A stretch of DNA of 64,000 nt from Sarcina ventriculi (GTDB lineage: Bacteria; Bacillota; Clostridia; Clostridiales; Clostridiaceae): positions 1 through 64,000 of the forward strand of contig NZ_UAUL01000001.1 of assembly GCF_900456775.1 (NCBI RefSeq), given 5' to 3'. Shown here in pieces: positions 7,934 through 17,933 of this stretch. The notes beneath the pieces were generated by a model. It searched no databases. It was not told the origin of the DNA and saw nothing but the letters and a program-made list of their open reading frames with translations. The position numbers and the translations under genes are program-made. Numbering within the stretch: the stretch's first letter is position 1; every line of letters starts with the position of its first letter.

Positions 7934-9841
7934 TTGGATTTTATAAAGGTTGCATCAGCTTGCCCAAAGATTAAAGTAGGTGATGTTAAATACAATATTG
8001 AACAAATTAAAAGTCTAATAGATAAAGCACTAGAACAAGAGGTTAAAGTTTTAGTATTTCCAGAGCTTAGCATTCCATCTTATACATGTGGAGATTTATT
8101 TACAAATAATACTCTTCTAAAAGAATGTGAAAAAGCAATATTAGATTTAGTCGACTTTTCAAGAAATAAAGATATTTTAATAAGTGTTGGAAGTCCACTT
8201 TTATATAACTATAATCTTTACAATTGTGCATATATAATATTAAACGGTAAAATTCTTGGTATAGTTCCAAAGAGCTATATTCCAAATTACTCTGAGTTTT
8301 ACGAAAAAAGATGGTTTACTGAAGGCCTTAATTTAACTAATGCTACTGTTAATATATCATCTTATGAAAAAGATATTCCTTTAGGAACAGATTTAATATT
8401 TAGTTATGAAAATTTAAAAATAGGCTTTGAGATTTGTGAAGACTTATGGGTTGCAATACCACCTAGTTCTTATTTAGCTTTAAATGGTGCTAATTTAATA
8501 TGTAATTTATCAGCATCAAATGAATTAGTTTCAAAAAGTGTTTATAGACGAGACCTTATAAAAAATCAAAGTGCAAGACTTATGGCTTCATATATTTATA
8601 CTTCCTCTGGAGTTCATGAATCAACAACAGACCTTTTATTTAGTGGTCATATGTTAATTTGTGAAAATGGTACTATCTTAAACGAGAACAAAAGATTCAA
8701 TAGAGAAAATGAACTTATGACAAGTATTATAGACTTATTTAAACTTAATACTGAAAGAATGAAGAATATTAGTTTTAGAAACTCAATAAATAATGAAACT
8801 CCAAAAGTTAGAACTGTAAACTTTCAATTTAAAGATACAAAAATCAAACATTTTAATAGATTTATAGATAAACATCCATTTGTACCTAGCAATAAAAGTT
8901 TAAGAGATGAAAACTCTTTAGATATATTAAACATACAATCTGCTGCCCTTGCTAAACGTTTGGAACATACAAATCTTAAAAAAGCTGTCATAGGAATTTC
9001 TGGTGGTTTAGATTCAACCTTAGCTCTTTTAATTGTCATAAAAACTTTTGATATGTTAAAAATACCAAGAGAAAACATATTGACAATAACCATGCCAGGC
9101 TTTGGAACTACTGATAGAACCTATAATAATGCCATTTCCCTATGCAAAGAACTTGGCTGTTCTTTAAGAGAAATAAACATAGTTGATGCTGCACTTTTGC
9201 ATTTTAAAGATATAGGGCACGATAAAGACATTCATGATGTTACTTATGAAAATGTTCAAGCTCGAGAAAGAACACAAATACTTATGGATATCGCAAATAA
9301 GGAAGGTGGTCTTTTAATAGGTACAGGTGATCTTTCAGAGTTAGCCTTAGGTTGGTGTACATACAATGGAGACCATATGTCTATGTACTCTGTGAACTGC
9401 TCTATTCCTAAAACATTAGTTAGATATTTAGTTAGATATTTCGCAGATAATAATACATCTAAAGAAGTATCTGATACACTTTTAGATATTTTAGATACAC
9501 CAGTTAGTCCAGAACTTTTACCAAAATCTAAAGAAGGTAAAATATCTCAAAAAACTGAAGATATAGTAGGGCCTTATGAACTTCATGATTTCTTTTTATA
9601 TCACTTTATAAAGCATGGTTCATCTAAAGATAGAATATTATTTTTAGCGTGTATAGCCTTTAGGGATGATTATGATAAAGAAACCATTGAAAAATGGCTC
9701 AATAAATTTATTACTAGATTCTTCACTCAACAATTTAAGCGTTCTGCACTTCCCGATGGACCAAAGGTTGGAACAATTTCTTTATCTCCTCGTGGAGATT
9801 GGAGAATGCCATCTGATGCAAGTTATAACAGCTTTATATAA
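7934..9841 (+). CDS. nadE: Glutamine-dependent NAD+ synthetase
   Basis: Final step of NAD synthesis: deamido-NAD + glutamine + ATP to NAD. N-terminal nitrilase/CN-hydrolase glutaminase (Glu in VFPELSIPS, Lys in the VPKSYIPNYSEFYE region, nucleophile Cys in FEICEDLW), and C-terminal synthetase with the PP-loop GISGGLDSTLAL. About 635 residues, full length. Start choice: the frame is open from an ATG at 7919, but no ribosome site precedes it. GGAG at 7921-7924 sits 9 nt before a TTG at 7934, which I prefer. Single gene with a bidirectional terminator downstream. Confidence 0.95.
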   Translation: MDFIKVASACPKIKVGDVKYNIEQIKSLIDKALEQEVKVLVFPELSIPSYTCGDLFTNNTLLKECEKAILDLVDFSRNKDILISVGSPLLYNYNLYNCAYIILNGKILGIVPKSYIPNYSEFYEKRWFTEGLNLTNATVNISSYEKDIPLGTDLIFSYENLKIGFEICEDLWVAIPPSSYLALNGANLICNLSASNELVSKSVYRRDLIKNQSARLMASYIYTSSGVHESTTDLLFSGHMLICENGTILNENKRFNRENELMTSIIDLFKLNTERMKNISFRNSINNETPKVRTVNFQFKDTKIKHFNRFIDKHPFVPSNKSLRDENSLDILNIQSAALAKRLEHTNLKKAVIGISGGLDSTLALLIVIKTFDMLKIPRENILTITMPGFGTTDRTYNNAISLCKELGCSLREINIVDAALLHFKDIGHDKDIHDVTYENVQARERTQILMDIANKEGGLLIGTGDLSELALGWCTYNGDHMSMYSVNCSIPKTLVRYLVRYFADNNTSKEVSDTLLDILDTPVSPELLPKSKEGKISQKTEDIVGPYELHDFFLYHFIKHGSSKDRILFLACIAFRDDYDKETIEKWLNKFITRFFTQQFKRSALPDGPKVGTISLSPRGDWRMPSDASYNSFI

Positions 9842-9873
9842 TTTGTGTAATTCTTATTTAAATCTTATGATAA

Positions 9874-9910
9874 AAAAGTCTAAAGTTATAAATCATAACT
9901 TTAGACTTTT
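9874..9910. terminator. Bidirectional terminator between nadE and the CmpB-like gene
   Basis: Perfect 16-bp arms (AAAAGTCTAAAGTTAT and complement) with a 5-nt loop between convergent genes; A/T runs on both sides. Confidence 0.88.
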
Positions 9911-9915
9911 ATCTT

Positions 9916-10701
9916 CTAACTTTTCTTTTTACTTCTTTTCTCTTTTAATAATTCTCTAAAATAAATAAGTTGTTCATTATAAATTTTATGCTTCATCCCT
10001 GGAAATGCTTTTAAAAATCTCTTTTCTTGAAAAGATTTATTTCTAAGCTTTTTATGAATAAAATTCATATTTTCCTTAATTGCAAAATTTTTATTTTTTC
10101 CTCTTAATCCATTTGATTCTAATATTGATGTCTTTATTTTAGCATTTAAATTTTTAAAATCAATATTTATACTACTTAATAACTTTAGTTTTCCTTGAAG
10201 GCTTATAAGACCCTTTAATGTAAAAATCATATCTATCAAAAAAATAATTCCTACGATATATACAAACATAACCTTATAACTAACTTGTATACTTTCTATT
10301 AAGTTTACTATACATGGATGCACAACATGTACTAAAATTACTGAGAGTAAACCAAAAAGCGTTGAATTTAAAAGACATACCCTGCCATTTATATTAAACT
10401 TATTATTCGAATAATCCCACCATTTAGTATTAAATAATTTTTCTAAAATAACTGATGTTATATATTCTAAAATTGACGTTAATAACATTGCTAATAAAAA
10501 AAGTTCTACTATATTATCTTTAAAAGATGATAAAAAACTTATTATAAAAACCGCCCCAAATCCATAAATGGGACATATAGGTCCATTTAAAAAACCTCTA
10601 TTTACAAATAACCCTCTAGGTATTGAACAATAAATTACTTCGCATGTCCACCCTATAAAACTATATATTAAAAAATATATAACTAAATCTATTCTGCTCA
10701 A
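9916..10701 (-). CDS. Putative ABC transporter permease, CmpB family (DUF1113)
   Basis: Integral membrane protein with about five helices in the first 160 residues (FLIYSFIGWTCEVIYCS at the N terminus, NGPICPIYGFGAVFI, FLLAMLLTSILEYITSVILEKLF) and a basic cytoplasmic tail. This motif set defines the 'putative ABC transporter type IV' family, whose transport role is not established; no ATPase lies beside it. 261 residues. The frame starts at a TTG with AAAGGAG 13 nt upstream, an unusually long spacing, so the exact start is uncertain. Confidence 0.78.
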   Translation of the reverse strand: MSRIDLVIYFLIYSFIGWTCEVIYCSIPRGLFVNRGFLNGPICPIYGFGAVFIISFLSSFKDNIVELFLLAMLLTSILEYITSVILEKLFNTKWWDYSNNKFNINGRVCLLNSTLFGLLSVILVHVVHPCIVNLIESIQVSYKVMFVYIVGIIFLIDMIFTLKGLISLQGKLKLLSSINIDFKNLNAKIKTSILESNGLRGKNKNFAIKENMNFIHKKLRNKSFQEKRFLKAFPGMKHKIYNEQLIYFRELLKEKRSKKKS

Positions 10702-10786
10702 AATTATAATTTCACTCCTTTTATTAATACAACATTTACTATAAGTTTATGTTTATAAAAGGTAGTAAATTATAAATTTAATATCG

Positions 10787-11575
10787 TTATTTAATATCTT
10801 TATTTAATATACGCTTTATTTTTTTTATGTACAAATCTAGTATTTCATCATACTCACCTAAAGATTTTAAACTTACTTCTACATTAAAACCTTGAGATTT
10901 AAATACATTCTTCCACGATTTTTCATTTTCATCCCCATTTATATCTTTTACCACATGTGACCCGCAAACGATTAAAAAAGGCGCTATATAAATATCATTT
11001 AATCCTAACCCCTTTAATTCTTTAGCTAACTGTATATTAGACTTACCATATTCTAATGTTGCAACATACACATTATCTATATTGTTTTCTCTAAAATTAT
11101 CTTCTAGCATTTTGTAAAACTTATTATACTCATCTTTAGTTCCATGCCCTACTAAAACAATTCCTTTATCTTTAGGCAAATGACTTTTAATAGCCAATAT
11201 TACATCTTGAAACTCATTCTTTTCTCCATTTAAAAGAGGCTTGGCTATTTTTATATTATTAAACTTTTCTTTATAACAATGTAGTACCTTTTTAACTCCT
11301 TCATATTGCCCACCTGGTAATATGTAAAGTGGTAAGATAGTAATATCCTCTATTTTTTCATCATACATATTATCTAAAGCTTCACTAAAACTTAAAACTG
11401 ATATATTAGATTTTTCCTTAAGTTTATTTATAACAAAATTTGATGTAAAAGCATTTAAAATTTTATATTCTTCTTTAAACTCTTTCTTAAATTTATTCTC
11501 TATATTTTCTATATTTTGTCTTAACCCTAAAACTTCTGAAGTTCCAAAACTAACAATTATTATTCCTTTTTTCAT
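10787..11575 (-). CDS. cbiK: Anaerobic sirohydrochlorin chelatase CbiK
   Basis: Inserts Co2+ (early anaerobic cobalamin route), and possibly Fe2+ for siroheme, into sirohydrochlorin. 262 residues, usual CbiK length. Begins KKGIIIVSFGTSEVLGLRQNI, the family N terminus; a conserved His lies in VLVGHGTKDEYNKFY and another in FLIVCGSHVVKDINGD, both metal-handling positions of class II chelatases. It is the last of three tetrapyrrole genes on this strand. With precorrin-2 dehydrogenase two genes upstream and siroheme-dependent AsrC nearby, it could serve as the siroheme ferrochelatase here (inference). Confidence 0.9.
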   Translation of the reverse strand: MKKGIIIVSFGTSEVLGLRQNIENIENKFKKEFKEEYKILNAFTSNFVINKLKEKSNISVLSFSEALDNMYDEKIEDITILPLYILPGGQYEGVKKVLHCYKEKFNNIKIAKPLLNGEKNEFQDVILAIKSHLPKDKGIVLVGHGTKDEYNKFYKMLEDNFRENNIDNVYVATLEYGKSNIQLAKELKGLGLNDIYIAPFLIVCGSHVVKDINGDENEKSWKNVFKSQGFNVEVSLKSLGEYDEILDLYIKKIKRILNKDIK

Positions 11576-11625
11576 AAAAACTCCTAATTAAAAAATATTA
11601 AAACATTAATAGTTTTACTATCTAA

Positions 11626-11664
11626 ATATAATTTAAAGGGAATAAAATTCCCCTTAAATTATAT
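11626..11664 (-). terminator. Hairpin between hemL and cbiK
   Basis: 16-bp arms with one mismatch (ATATAATTTAAAGGGA / TCCCCTTAAATTATAT). The minus-strand side lacks a strong T run, so it may be an mRNA-stabilising or partial-termination hairpin rather than a full terminator. Confidence 0.5.
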
Positions 11665-11670
11665 TAATTT

Positions 11671-12948
11671 TTAAACCTCAAAATCTCTAAATGCCTTTAA
11701 GAATTTTTCTACATGTTCTTTTGTATGTTCCGTACTTAAAAATACTGATTCATACTGAGATGGTGCCAAATTGAATCCACTATTTAACATGTGAATAAAA
11801 TATTTATTAAATAATTCTATATTACATGTCTTTACATCATCATAACAATTTACTTCTTTTAAATCAGTAAAGAATATTGTAAACATTCCTCCTTGCCTAT
11901 TTATAACAAGATTTATGTTTTTCTCTTTTGCAATTTCCCTTACTCCATCTTCTAATAATCTACCCATTTTCTCTATATGTTCATAATGACTTGGATTATT
12001 ATAAAGTTCCTTTAAAGTTTCAAGCCCAGCTGCCATAACTATAGGATTTCCTGACATTGTTCCTGCTTGATAAACTCCTCCTAAAGGTGATAGATTTTCC
12101 ATTATTTCTTTTCTACCAGCATAAGCACCACATGGAAGTCCACCCCCCATTATTTTAGCATAAGTTACTATATCAGCTTTTTCATTAAATAAGCTTTGAG
12201 CCCCCTTATAAGCTACCCTAAATCCACTCATAACCTCATCAAATATTAAAAGTGAACCATATGAATCACAAAGTTCTCTTAACTTTTTAACAAAAGAATC
12301 ATTAGCTTTTATAACCCCCATATTTCCTGCAACTGGCTCTAAAATAATTGCTGCAATGTCATCTCCATACTTCTCAAATAAACCTTCAACTTGTTTTTCA
12401 TCATTATAAACACCAATTAAAGTATTTTTAACAATATCATTTGGAATCCCTAAGCTTCCTGGAATACCTTCTGTTAAAACCCCAGAACCTGCTTCGATTA
12501 AGAATCCATCAAAATGTCCATGATAGCATCCTGCAAATTTTATTATTTTATTTTTTTTAGTATATCCTCTAGCAAGCTTTATAGCACTCATAGTAGCTTC
12601 TGTTCCTGAATTAACCATTCTAACCATTTCTATATTATCATCTAATGTTTCACATAAGAACTTAGCCATATCAAGTTCTACTTTGGTTGGTGCTCCAAAA
12701 GCTATACTTTCTCTCGCTGTTTTTTCGATAGCTGATACCACCTTTTCATTTGAATGCCCAAGTATCATAGGCCCCCAAGCTAAAACAAAATCTATGTACT
12801 CTTTTCCATCCTCATCTTTTACAATTACACCTTTTCCTGATTTTATAATTGGTGGATTCATAGGCATATTCCTATAAGCTCTAACAGGACTATTAACTCC
12901 CCCTGGCATATATTTCTTTGATTCTTCAAATATTTTATTATTATTCAT
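11671..12948 (-). CDS. hemL: Glutamate-1-semialdehyde 2,1-aminomutase
   Basis: Makes 5-aminolevulinate in the C5 pathway. PLP class III fold: N-terminal [18 protein letters not shown], substrate and PLP residues [25 protein letters not shown], and the Schiff-base Lys in [17 protein letters not shown]. About 425 residues, full length. A TTG at 12961-12963 extends the frame, but the ribosome site AAAGGAG lies inside that extension, 6 nt before the ATG at 12948, so I start there. No hemA, hemB, hemC or hemD is adjacent; the pathway must be completed elsewhere. Confidence 0.95.
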   Translation of the reverse strand: MNNNKIFEESKKYMPGGVNSPVRAYRNMPMNPPIIKSGKGVIVKDEDGKEYIDFVLAWGPMILGHSNEKVVSAIEKTARESIAFGAPTKVELDMAKFLCETLDDNIEMVRMVNSGTEATMSAIKLARGYTKKNKIIKFAGCYHGHFDGFLIEAGSGVLTEGIPGSLGIPNDIVKNTLIGVYNDEKQVEGLFEKYGDDIAAIILEPVAGNMGVIKANDSFVKKLRELCDSYGSLLIFDEVMSGFRVAYKGAQSLFNEKADIVTYAKIMGGGLPCGAYAGRKEIMENLSPLGGVYQAGTMSGNPIVMAAGLETLKELYNNPSHYEHIEKMGRLLEDGVREIAKEKNINLVINRQGGMFTIFFTDLKEVNCYDDVKTCNIELFNKYFIHMLNSGFNLAPSQYESVFLSTEHTKEHVEKFLKAFRDFEV

Positions 12949-13030
12949 TTTTTCTCCTTTCAAACCAAATATACTTTTAAATTAGCTATTTAAAAATGCA
13001 TATTAATTCTAATTTTTTAACTATAATTAA

Positions 13031-13672
13031 CTATTTTATATCGTATATATTTTGTGTAATACATTCATCAAAAAACATAGAAAAAACTTTTCTATCTTTT
13101 CCTTTTTCATAAAAAAACTTAAAATCTTCTGTGCATATAAAATCAACAATCTCTTTTTTTAGCTTTTCTTTTTTTGCATTTTCTCTTAATCTTGATACAT
13201 AAAAAGTAAATTTATCATACTCCTTTAATGAATTTTCCATCTTATCACCTAAAAGTTTAGATATTTTAGGCACTCCAACCTTTGTGCTTACTGAAAAACT
13301 TAAATTTTTAAGATTTCTCTGTGATGGTATAACCGCCATGCCATTTTTAAATTCTGTACAATCTATAAATATTTTATTTAGATTTTCACAATCTCCCACT
13401 ATAGATTCACGCAATTTTTTATCATCTATGGCAATTAAAACAATATGAGCATCTATTATAAAATTTTTATAATATTCTCCCTTTATGTATCTAATATTAT
13501 AATTTTTCAAGTTCAAAATATCTTCTGAAAAATTTTTCGATAAAATTTCCACAGCACACCCATTTGTACAAAAGGTTTTTGCTTTTATAAACGCTCCTTT
13601 TCCTCCCCCAATTATTTTTACTTTTAATTTATGAGAAAAAAAGTTTAAAGCAACGTATTTATCATTATCCAT
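13031..13672 (-). CDS. Precorrin-2 dehydrogenase-like protein (CysG N-terminal/Met8 type)
   Basis: NAD-dependent oxidation of precorrin-2 to sirohydrochlorin, possibly with ferrochelation. 213 residues: NAD-binding Rossmann start VKIIGGGKGAFIKAKTF (17-33), IVLIAIDDKKLRESI, FIDCTEFKNGMAVIPSQ, and the substrate region SVSTKVGVPKISKLLGDKME. The typical 'GGGxVAxRK' is modified to GGGKGAFIKAK, but the fold is clear. No uroporphyrinogen methyltransferase domain is attached. It is upstream of hemL and cbiK on the same strand, consistent with siroheme/corrinoid supply. Confidence 0.85.
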   Translation of the reverse strand: MDNDKYVALNFFSHKLKVKIIGGGKGAFIKAKTFCTNGCAVEILSKNFSEDILNLKNYNIRYIKGEYYKNFIIDAHIVLIAIDDKKLRESIVGDCENLNKIFIDCTEFKNGMAVIPSQRNLKNLSFSVSTKVGVPKISKLLGDKMENSLKEYDKFTFYVSRLRENAKKEKLKKEIVDFICTEDFKFFYEKGKDRKVFSMFFDECITQNIYDIK

Positions 13673-13800
13673 AGTCTATATCCTTAATACCAATTTATTA
13701 TCCTTAAAATAAACTCTAATAAAAATCCATAACAAAATTATTTTAAACTAATATTTGTTATTAAATAGTTTCATATAAATATTTTATAATTAAATAAATA

Positions 13801-13847
13801 AAAAATAAAGGCTGTTTAATAAATTTTACTAAACAACCTTTATTTTT
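13801..13847 (-). terminator. Terminator overlapping the stop codon of the BFD-like gene
   Basis: Near-perfect 18-bp arms with one G-U pair (AAATAAAGGCTGTTTA / TAAACAACCTTTATTT) and an 11-nt loop, followed by T runs on both strands. The right arm reaches into the TAA stop of the 13847 gene. Confidence 0.8.
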
Positions 13848-14014
13848 TATTTATTCTTATCTATTATATCTTGTATATCATCTTTACAACCGCCACAAAC
13901 TGAACCTGCTCCCGTTGCCTCTTCTACAGCTTCAACGGTAGTCGCTCCATCTTTTATAGCTTTTTTTATATCATCTTCTGATATCCCTAAACAAGTACAA
14001 ACTTCTCTACTCAT
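13847..14014 (-). CDS. Small BFD-like [2Fe-2S]-binding protein
   Basis: 55-residue protein with cysteine spacing C-x-C (VCTCLG) and C-x2-C (GSVCGGCKDDI), the four ligands of the bacterioferritin-associated ferredoxin (Fer2_BFD) fold. Probably an electron carrier or cluster donor. The frame is open 22 codons further upstream, but AGGAGG lies 8 nt before the ATG at 14014, and the BFD motif starts immediately after it, so the short form is chosen. It has its own terminator and sits between the tetrapyrrole genes and the flavoprotein. Confidence 0.88.
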   Translation of the reverse strand: MSREVCTCLGISEDDIKKAIKDGATTVEAVEEATGAGSVCGGCKDDIQDIIDKNK

Positions 14015-14179
14015 TCTTTTGCCTCCTAGTTTTAATTTGTTACAAGTATAGTTTGCATTTATATAACCTAATTTATACAATATACTTGTAAATATATTTA
14101 AAATTTCTAAAAGGACATTGGTTTATCTAAACAATAACTCCTGACAGACAATTTAAAAACATATATAAAAATTAATAAA

Positions 14180-14815
14180 TTATCTTATAAAATGAGTAAG
14201 TACTTTATTTTGAGCTTCTGGTTCTTTAATAGTTTCTTTTCCATTTTCAACAAGTTTCATAAGCCATGCCATATTTTGTCCAAGGACTGACATTATTTGT
14301 TTTCCTTCCCCATCTTGTGAGACTTCCCCTGGAACTGTTCCATGTATAACATTCCAATAGTTTGATGTTGGCATTAACATTTCAGAGTAATTTATAAAGT
14401 TATTTAATTGTTCAAATGTTGGAACCCCACCTGAACGTCTAACAGCTACAACTGCTGCTCCTACTTTATGTCTATACATTCCTCCATTACTGCTTCCAAC
14501 ATAAAATGCTCTATCCAAGAATGATTTCATAGTTCCACCTATTGCTGAAAAATGAACTGGAGAACCTAAAATTATCCCATCTGCTTCATCCATTTTTGCT
14601 ATCCACTCATTTACATCATCATTTGACATAACACATTTTTTATCTTGATTCCTAGCACAACCATTACATGCCATACAACCTCTTATAGTTTTATTACCAA
14701 CATGAACTATTTCTACTTCTATACCTTCTTTTTCAAGTTCATCTGTTACCATTTTTATAGCTTGATATGTATTTCCCTCTTTTTTAGGGCTGCCATTAAA
14801 TGCAACTACTTTCAT
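14180..14815 (-). CDS. Iron-sulfur flavoprotein (flavodoxin-like NAD(P)H reductase family)
   Basis: 211-residue flavodoxin-fold protein. FMN-phosphate loop NGSPKKEGNTYQA (9-21), flavin-binding GSPVHFSAIGGTMKSFLDR (about 88-106). The compact cysteine motif CMACNGCARNQDKKC (C-x2-C-x2-C-x7-C class) is the [4Fe-4S] site of archaeal and clostridial iron-sulfur flavoproteins (Isf). Likely a soluble redox carrier using ferredoxin as donor. Single gene, downstream of the asr operon terminator on the same strand. Confidence 0.85.
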   Translation of the reverse strand: MKVVAFNGSPKKEGNTYQAIKMVTDELEKEGIEVEIVHVGNKTIRGCMACNGCARNQDKKCVMSNDDVNEWIAKMDEADGIILGSPVHFSAIGGTMKSFLDRAFYVGSSNGGMYRHKVGAAVVAVRRSGGVPTFEQLNNFINYSEMLMPTSNYWNVIHGTVPGEVSQDGEGKQIMSVLGQNMAWLMKLVENGKETIKEPEAQNKVLTHFIR

Positions 14816-14941
14816 AAGTTTTTACTCCTCTGTATAAATATCTATGTTTTCATTCATTCTAATATGAACAATTTTATTGTAACATATTATTAAATTTATA
14901 TCAATTTATTTTAAAATCCTTATTTATTTTTCACAAAATTT

Positions 14942-14984
14942 ATCACAATACCTTAAATTATATTTAAGGTATTGTGATTTTTTT
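14942..14984. terminator. Hairpin downstream of asrC
   Basis: Perfect 16-bp arms (ATCACAATACCTTAAA and complement) with a 5-nt loop. The long T run lies on the plus-strand side, while the asr operon ends into it from the minus strand, where the following bases are only moderately T-rich. It is still the only candidate asr terminator. Confidence 0.65.
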
Positions 14985-15012
14985 GACTGTTTATTAACTT
15001 TTTATAGTAAAA

Positions 15013-15981
15013 TTAATATCTAACTCCACTCCAATAAACATTATCCTTTACTACAGCTTTAGGTCCTAAGTTAACATCTTTCATAGCCCATTTTTTAAAT
15101 TCCATAAATCCTGTTCTATCAACAATGTATCCTATATGCTCCTTTCCACCTGGAGCTGTTCTATCTATATATTGCTCAACATAATCATATGTGTTTTCTA
15201 TCATTTTAACTATGCTATCTTCATCAATCCAAATAGCAAAATCTTCAGCAAGTCTTGGATTTTTCTTTCCTGTTCTTCCCATTATAACTAATCTATAATA
15301 CTTTTCTTCACTTCTAGTCCATGCACTAGTTGGACACGCCATTACACATTCTCCACAACCTATACATTTATCAGTATTTCTAACCACTTTGTAGTTTTCA
15401 AATTTTAAAACATCTGCTGATTTTCTCTTACAAGCATTTATACATGCCCCACAAGCTACACATCTATCTTTATCATATTGAGGTTCTGTCATACCTATAA
15501 TACCAAAATCATGCATTCTAGCCTTTATACAGTCATTTGGACAACCAGTTAAAGCTATCTTTACATGTAAATCACTTGGGAATATAACTTTTTCTACTCT
15601 TTTTGCAAACTCTGTAGTGTTATAATTTCCATAAGGACAATATTTATTACCAACACAAGAAGTTACGTTTCTAGTACCTGAAGCATCATATCCTGTTCCT
15701 GGAGTTTCTTGATTTATTTTAAGTTCTGATATAATTGGTTGTAGTAACTCATTAACCTTTGGTATATCTTCCATTTTTATTCCTGGAAGTTCAAATCCTT
15801 GTCTTGCAGTTAATTGAACATTTCCATTACCAAATTTCTCAGCAATTTCTTGAATTCTAGCAAGATGTTCTGCTTTTAAATATCCTCCTGGAACTCTCAC
15901 TCTTGAAGCTGTCATTCCTCTTTGTTTAACAACTCTAAATGCATTTTTCTTAAGTTTTTTAGTATTTATATCTAATGACAT
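15013..15981 (-). CDS. asrC: Anaerobic sulfite reductase subunit C
   Basis: Catalytic siroheme subunit that reduces sulfite to sulfide in the cytoplasm. 322 residues. Coupled siroheme/[4Fe-4S] site: TSCVGNKYCPYGNYNTTEF and ALTGCPNDCIKARMHDFGI. Two extra ferredoxin clusters follow: CVACGACINACKRKSADV and CIGCGECVMACPTSAW. It is last in asrA-asrB-asrC, 12 nt after asrB. AsrC needs siroheme, which the nearby cbiK and precorrin-2 dehydrogenase genes could help make. Confidence 0.97.
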   Translation of the reverse strand: MSLDINTKKLKKNAFRVVKQRGMTASRVRVPGGYLKAEHLARIQEIAEKFGNGNVQLTARQGFELPGIKMEDIPKVNELLQPIISELKINQETPGTGYDASGTRNVTSCVGNKYCPYGNYNTTEFAKRVEKVIFPSDLHVKIALTGCPNDCIKARMHDFGIIGMTEPQYDKDRCVACGACINACKRKSADVLKFENYKVVRNTDKCIGCGECVMACPTSAWTRSEEKYYRLVIMGRTGKKNPRLAEDFAIWIDEDSIVKMIENTYDYVEQYIDRTAPGGKEHIGYIVDRTGFMEFKKWAMKDVNLGPKAVVKDNVYWSGVRY

Positions 15982-15993
15982 ATTATGCTCCCC

Positions 15994-16785
15994 CTAGTCT
16001 TTTAAAAGTTTTCCTTTTGTATAATTAAATACTGGTCCATCTAAACAGATATAAGTTTCTCCCATTCTACAATGTCCACATTTTCCAAGTCCACAGCACA
16101 TTTTTCTTTCTTGAGATATCCAAATATTTTCTTCTTTTATTCCAAGTTTTAAAAATTCTTGAACACTAAATTTCATCATCATTGGAGGGCCAACAACTAT
16201 TATTTGAACATTTTCCATATCATTTATTTTAAGTTCTGGAATATATTTAGTTACAAGTCCAACATTTCCATCATATCCTTCTTCAGCTGAGTCAACAGTA
16301 ATTACTACATCAATAGTTTCATTCCAACTCTTTATATCATCCTTAAATAACATATCTTTAGGAGATTTAAATCCTGCAATTAAAGTTGTACCTTTATTTT
16401 CTGAAGGATTCTTAGCAAAATAATCAACTACTCCTCTAACAGGTGAAAGTCCAGTTCCTCCAGCTACAACTACAAGTTCTTTTCCTTTATAGTTATCAAG
16501 AATAAATCCATTTCCATAAGGTCCTCTCATAAATAGAGAGTCTCCTTCATATCTTTCGAAAATTTCATTAGTTACAAGTCCAACTCTTCTTATAGTAAGG
16601 TCTACATAATTTTCACCAATACCACTTACTGAAATTGGAGCTTCACCAAACTTTGGTATAGATACTTCAAAGAATTGTCCAGGTTGAACATCTCCTATGT
16701 ACTCCATTCTAAAAGTGTATTCTATCTCTGTATGTTTTATTACTTTTAATATTTTTGACATAAAAGGAATGTATTCATTTTTCAT
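15994..16785 (-). CDS. asrB: Anaerobic sulfite reductase subunit B
   Basis: NAD(P)H-oxidising flavin subunit that feeds electrons to AsrC. 263 residues, ferredoxin-NADP reductase fold: FAD site (MRGPYGNGF), NAD(P) site VVVAGGTGLSPVRGVVDYF, and the C-terminal [2Fe-2S] cysteines in MCCGLGKCGHCRMGETYICLDG, as in PyrK. It starts 1 nt after the asrA stop, so translation is probably coupled. Confidence 0.97.
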   Translation of the reverse strand: MKNEYIPFMSKILKVIKHTEIEYTFRMEYIGDVQPGQFFEVSIPKFGEAPISVSGIGENYVDLTIRRVGLVTNEIFERYEGDSLFMRGPYGNGFILDNYKGKELVVVAGGTGLSPVRGVVDYFAKNPSENKGTTLIAGFKSPKDMLFKDDIKSWNETIDVVITVDSAEEGYDGNVGLVTKYIPELKINDMENVQIIVVGPPMMMKFSVQEFLKLGIKEENIWISQERKMCCGLGKCGHCRMGETYICLDGPVFNYTKGKLLKD

Positions 16786-16786
16786 A

Positions 16787-17794
16787 TTATTTCACCTCGT
16801 CCATAGCATCATTAAGTTTATTTACACAATTTGAAAAAGATATATATTCAGGGCATATATCATCACATCTACCACAACCTACGCACATATTATAACCAAA
16901 TCTTTGCTTGTGATCGTAAACTTTATGCATAACCTTAAATCTCATTCTTTGACCTTTTTCTTGTCTAAATGAGTGACCACCAGCCATAGTTGTATATCCT
17001 TCAACCTCACATGATGCCCAAACTCTTCTTCTTTCTCCTGTCTTTTCATTATCCTTATAGAAGATATCTTGCATTGTAAAACATGTACATGTTGGACATA
17101 CAAAATTACATCTACCACAAGCTATACATCTTTGAGAATATTCTTTCCACATATCAGAATCCATAACTTTAGGATCTAAATTATTTGGAATATTAACTCT
17201 TACATTATTTTCTTCAACAAATTCAGGAACTACATCTAAAGATTCAGTCTTTAATTCACCAAATATTGCACTTAAATACTCATCTTTAACATCTAGATAA
17301 ACCTCTCCATCTTTAAATCCTATGTATGCATCATAACTATCTGTTTTATTACTTTTCATATCTACACAAAAGCAATTTTCAAAACTTTCGCTACATCCTA
17401 TAACTATAAATTTTGCACCTTCTCTTACTCTTTTATAATACATATCTTCAAAACCGTTATTTAAATACATATCATCAATTCTCTTTAAAGAGTGCATATC
17501 ACAGCTTCTTAAAAAGATTATTGCATCTTTTACTTCTTTCTTTGGTTCACTAAAACTATCTTCTGTGAAATAGAAAAGAGTTTGAGTTATTGGAAGTAAC
17601 ACTTCTTTGTAAGAAAAATCGGATTTTTTATTAAATTCTATTTCTTCTATAGTGTTTACTTGGCCATATCTTACCATATCAGTTTCTGAACTTCTGCCTT
17701 TTCCTACAAAAACTTTAGGAGCATATATGTTGTAATTTTGTGACAATTTTTCTAATGCATTATTAAAGTTTTTAGCATTTAATTTGAATCCCAT
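16787..17794 (-). CDS. asrA: Anaerobic sulfite reductase subunit A
   Basis: Electron-transfer ferredoxin subunit of AsrABC. 335 residues with two clusters near the C terminus: CIACGRCNFVCPTCTC and CVGCGRCDDICPEYIS. The central VIGCSESFENCFCVDM segment is typical of AsrA and hydrogenase beta-type subunits. First gene of the operon; ribosome site AGAGGTG. A TATAAT-like -10 lies around 17827-17832 with a poor -35, consistent with a regulated promoter. Confidence 0.96.
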   Translation of the reverse strand: MGFKLNAKNFNNALEKLSQNYNIYAPKVFVGKGRSSETDMVRYGQVNTIEEIEFNKKSDFSYKEVLLPITQTLFYFTEDSFSEPKKEVKDAIIFLRSCDMHSLKRIDDMYLNNGFEDMYYKRVREGAKFIVIGCSESFENCFCVDMKSNKTDSYDAYIGFKDGEVYLDVKDEYLSAIFGELKTESLDVVPEFVEENNVRVNIPNNLDPKVMDSDMWKEYSQRCIACGRCNFVCPTCTCFTMQDIFYKDNEKTGERRRVWASCEVEGYTTMAGGHSFRQEKGQRMRFKVMHKVYDHKQRFGYNMCVGCGRCDDICPEYISFSNCVNKLNDAMDEVK

Positions 17795-17933
17795 TATAAC
17801 ACCTCTTTGATTTATCTTATCGCTTTATTATAGATTAAATTATTTAAATTGTATTGTTAAAATATTCACTCTATTTGCGTCATTAACTTGATTTTTTCTA
17901 ACTATTTTAAATTATATGATTAATATAAAAAAA

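Noticed and set aside
9666-9959. An open frame overlapping the end of nadE and reaching past its terminator
   Set aside because: Its reading crosses a strong terminator and overlaps conserved nadE codons in another frame; no family features.
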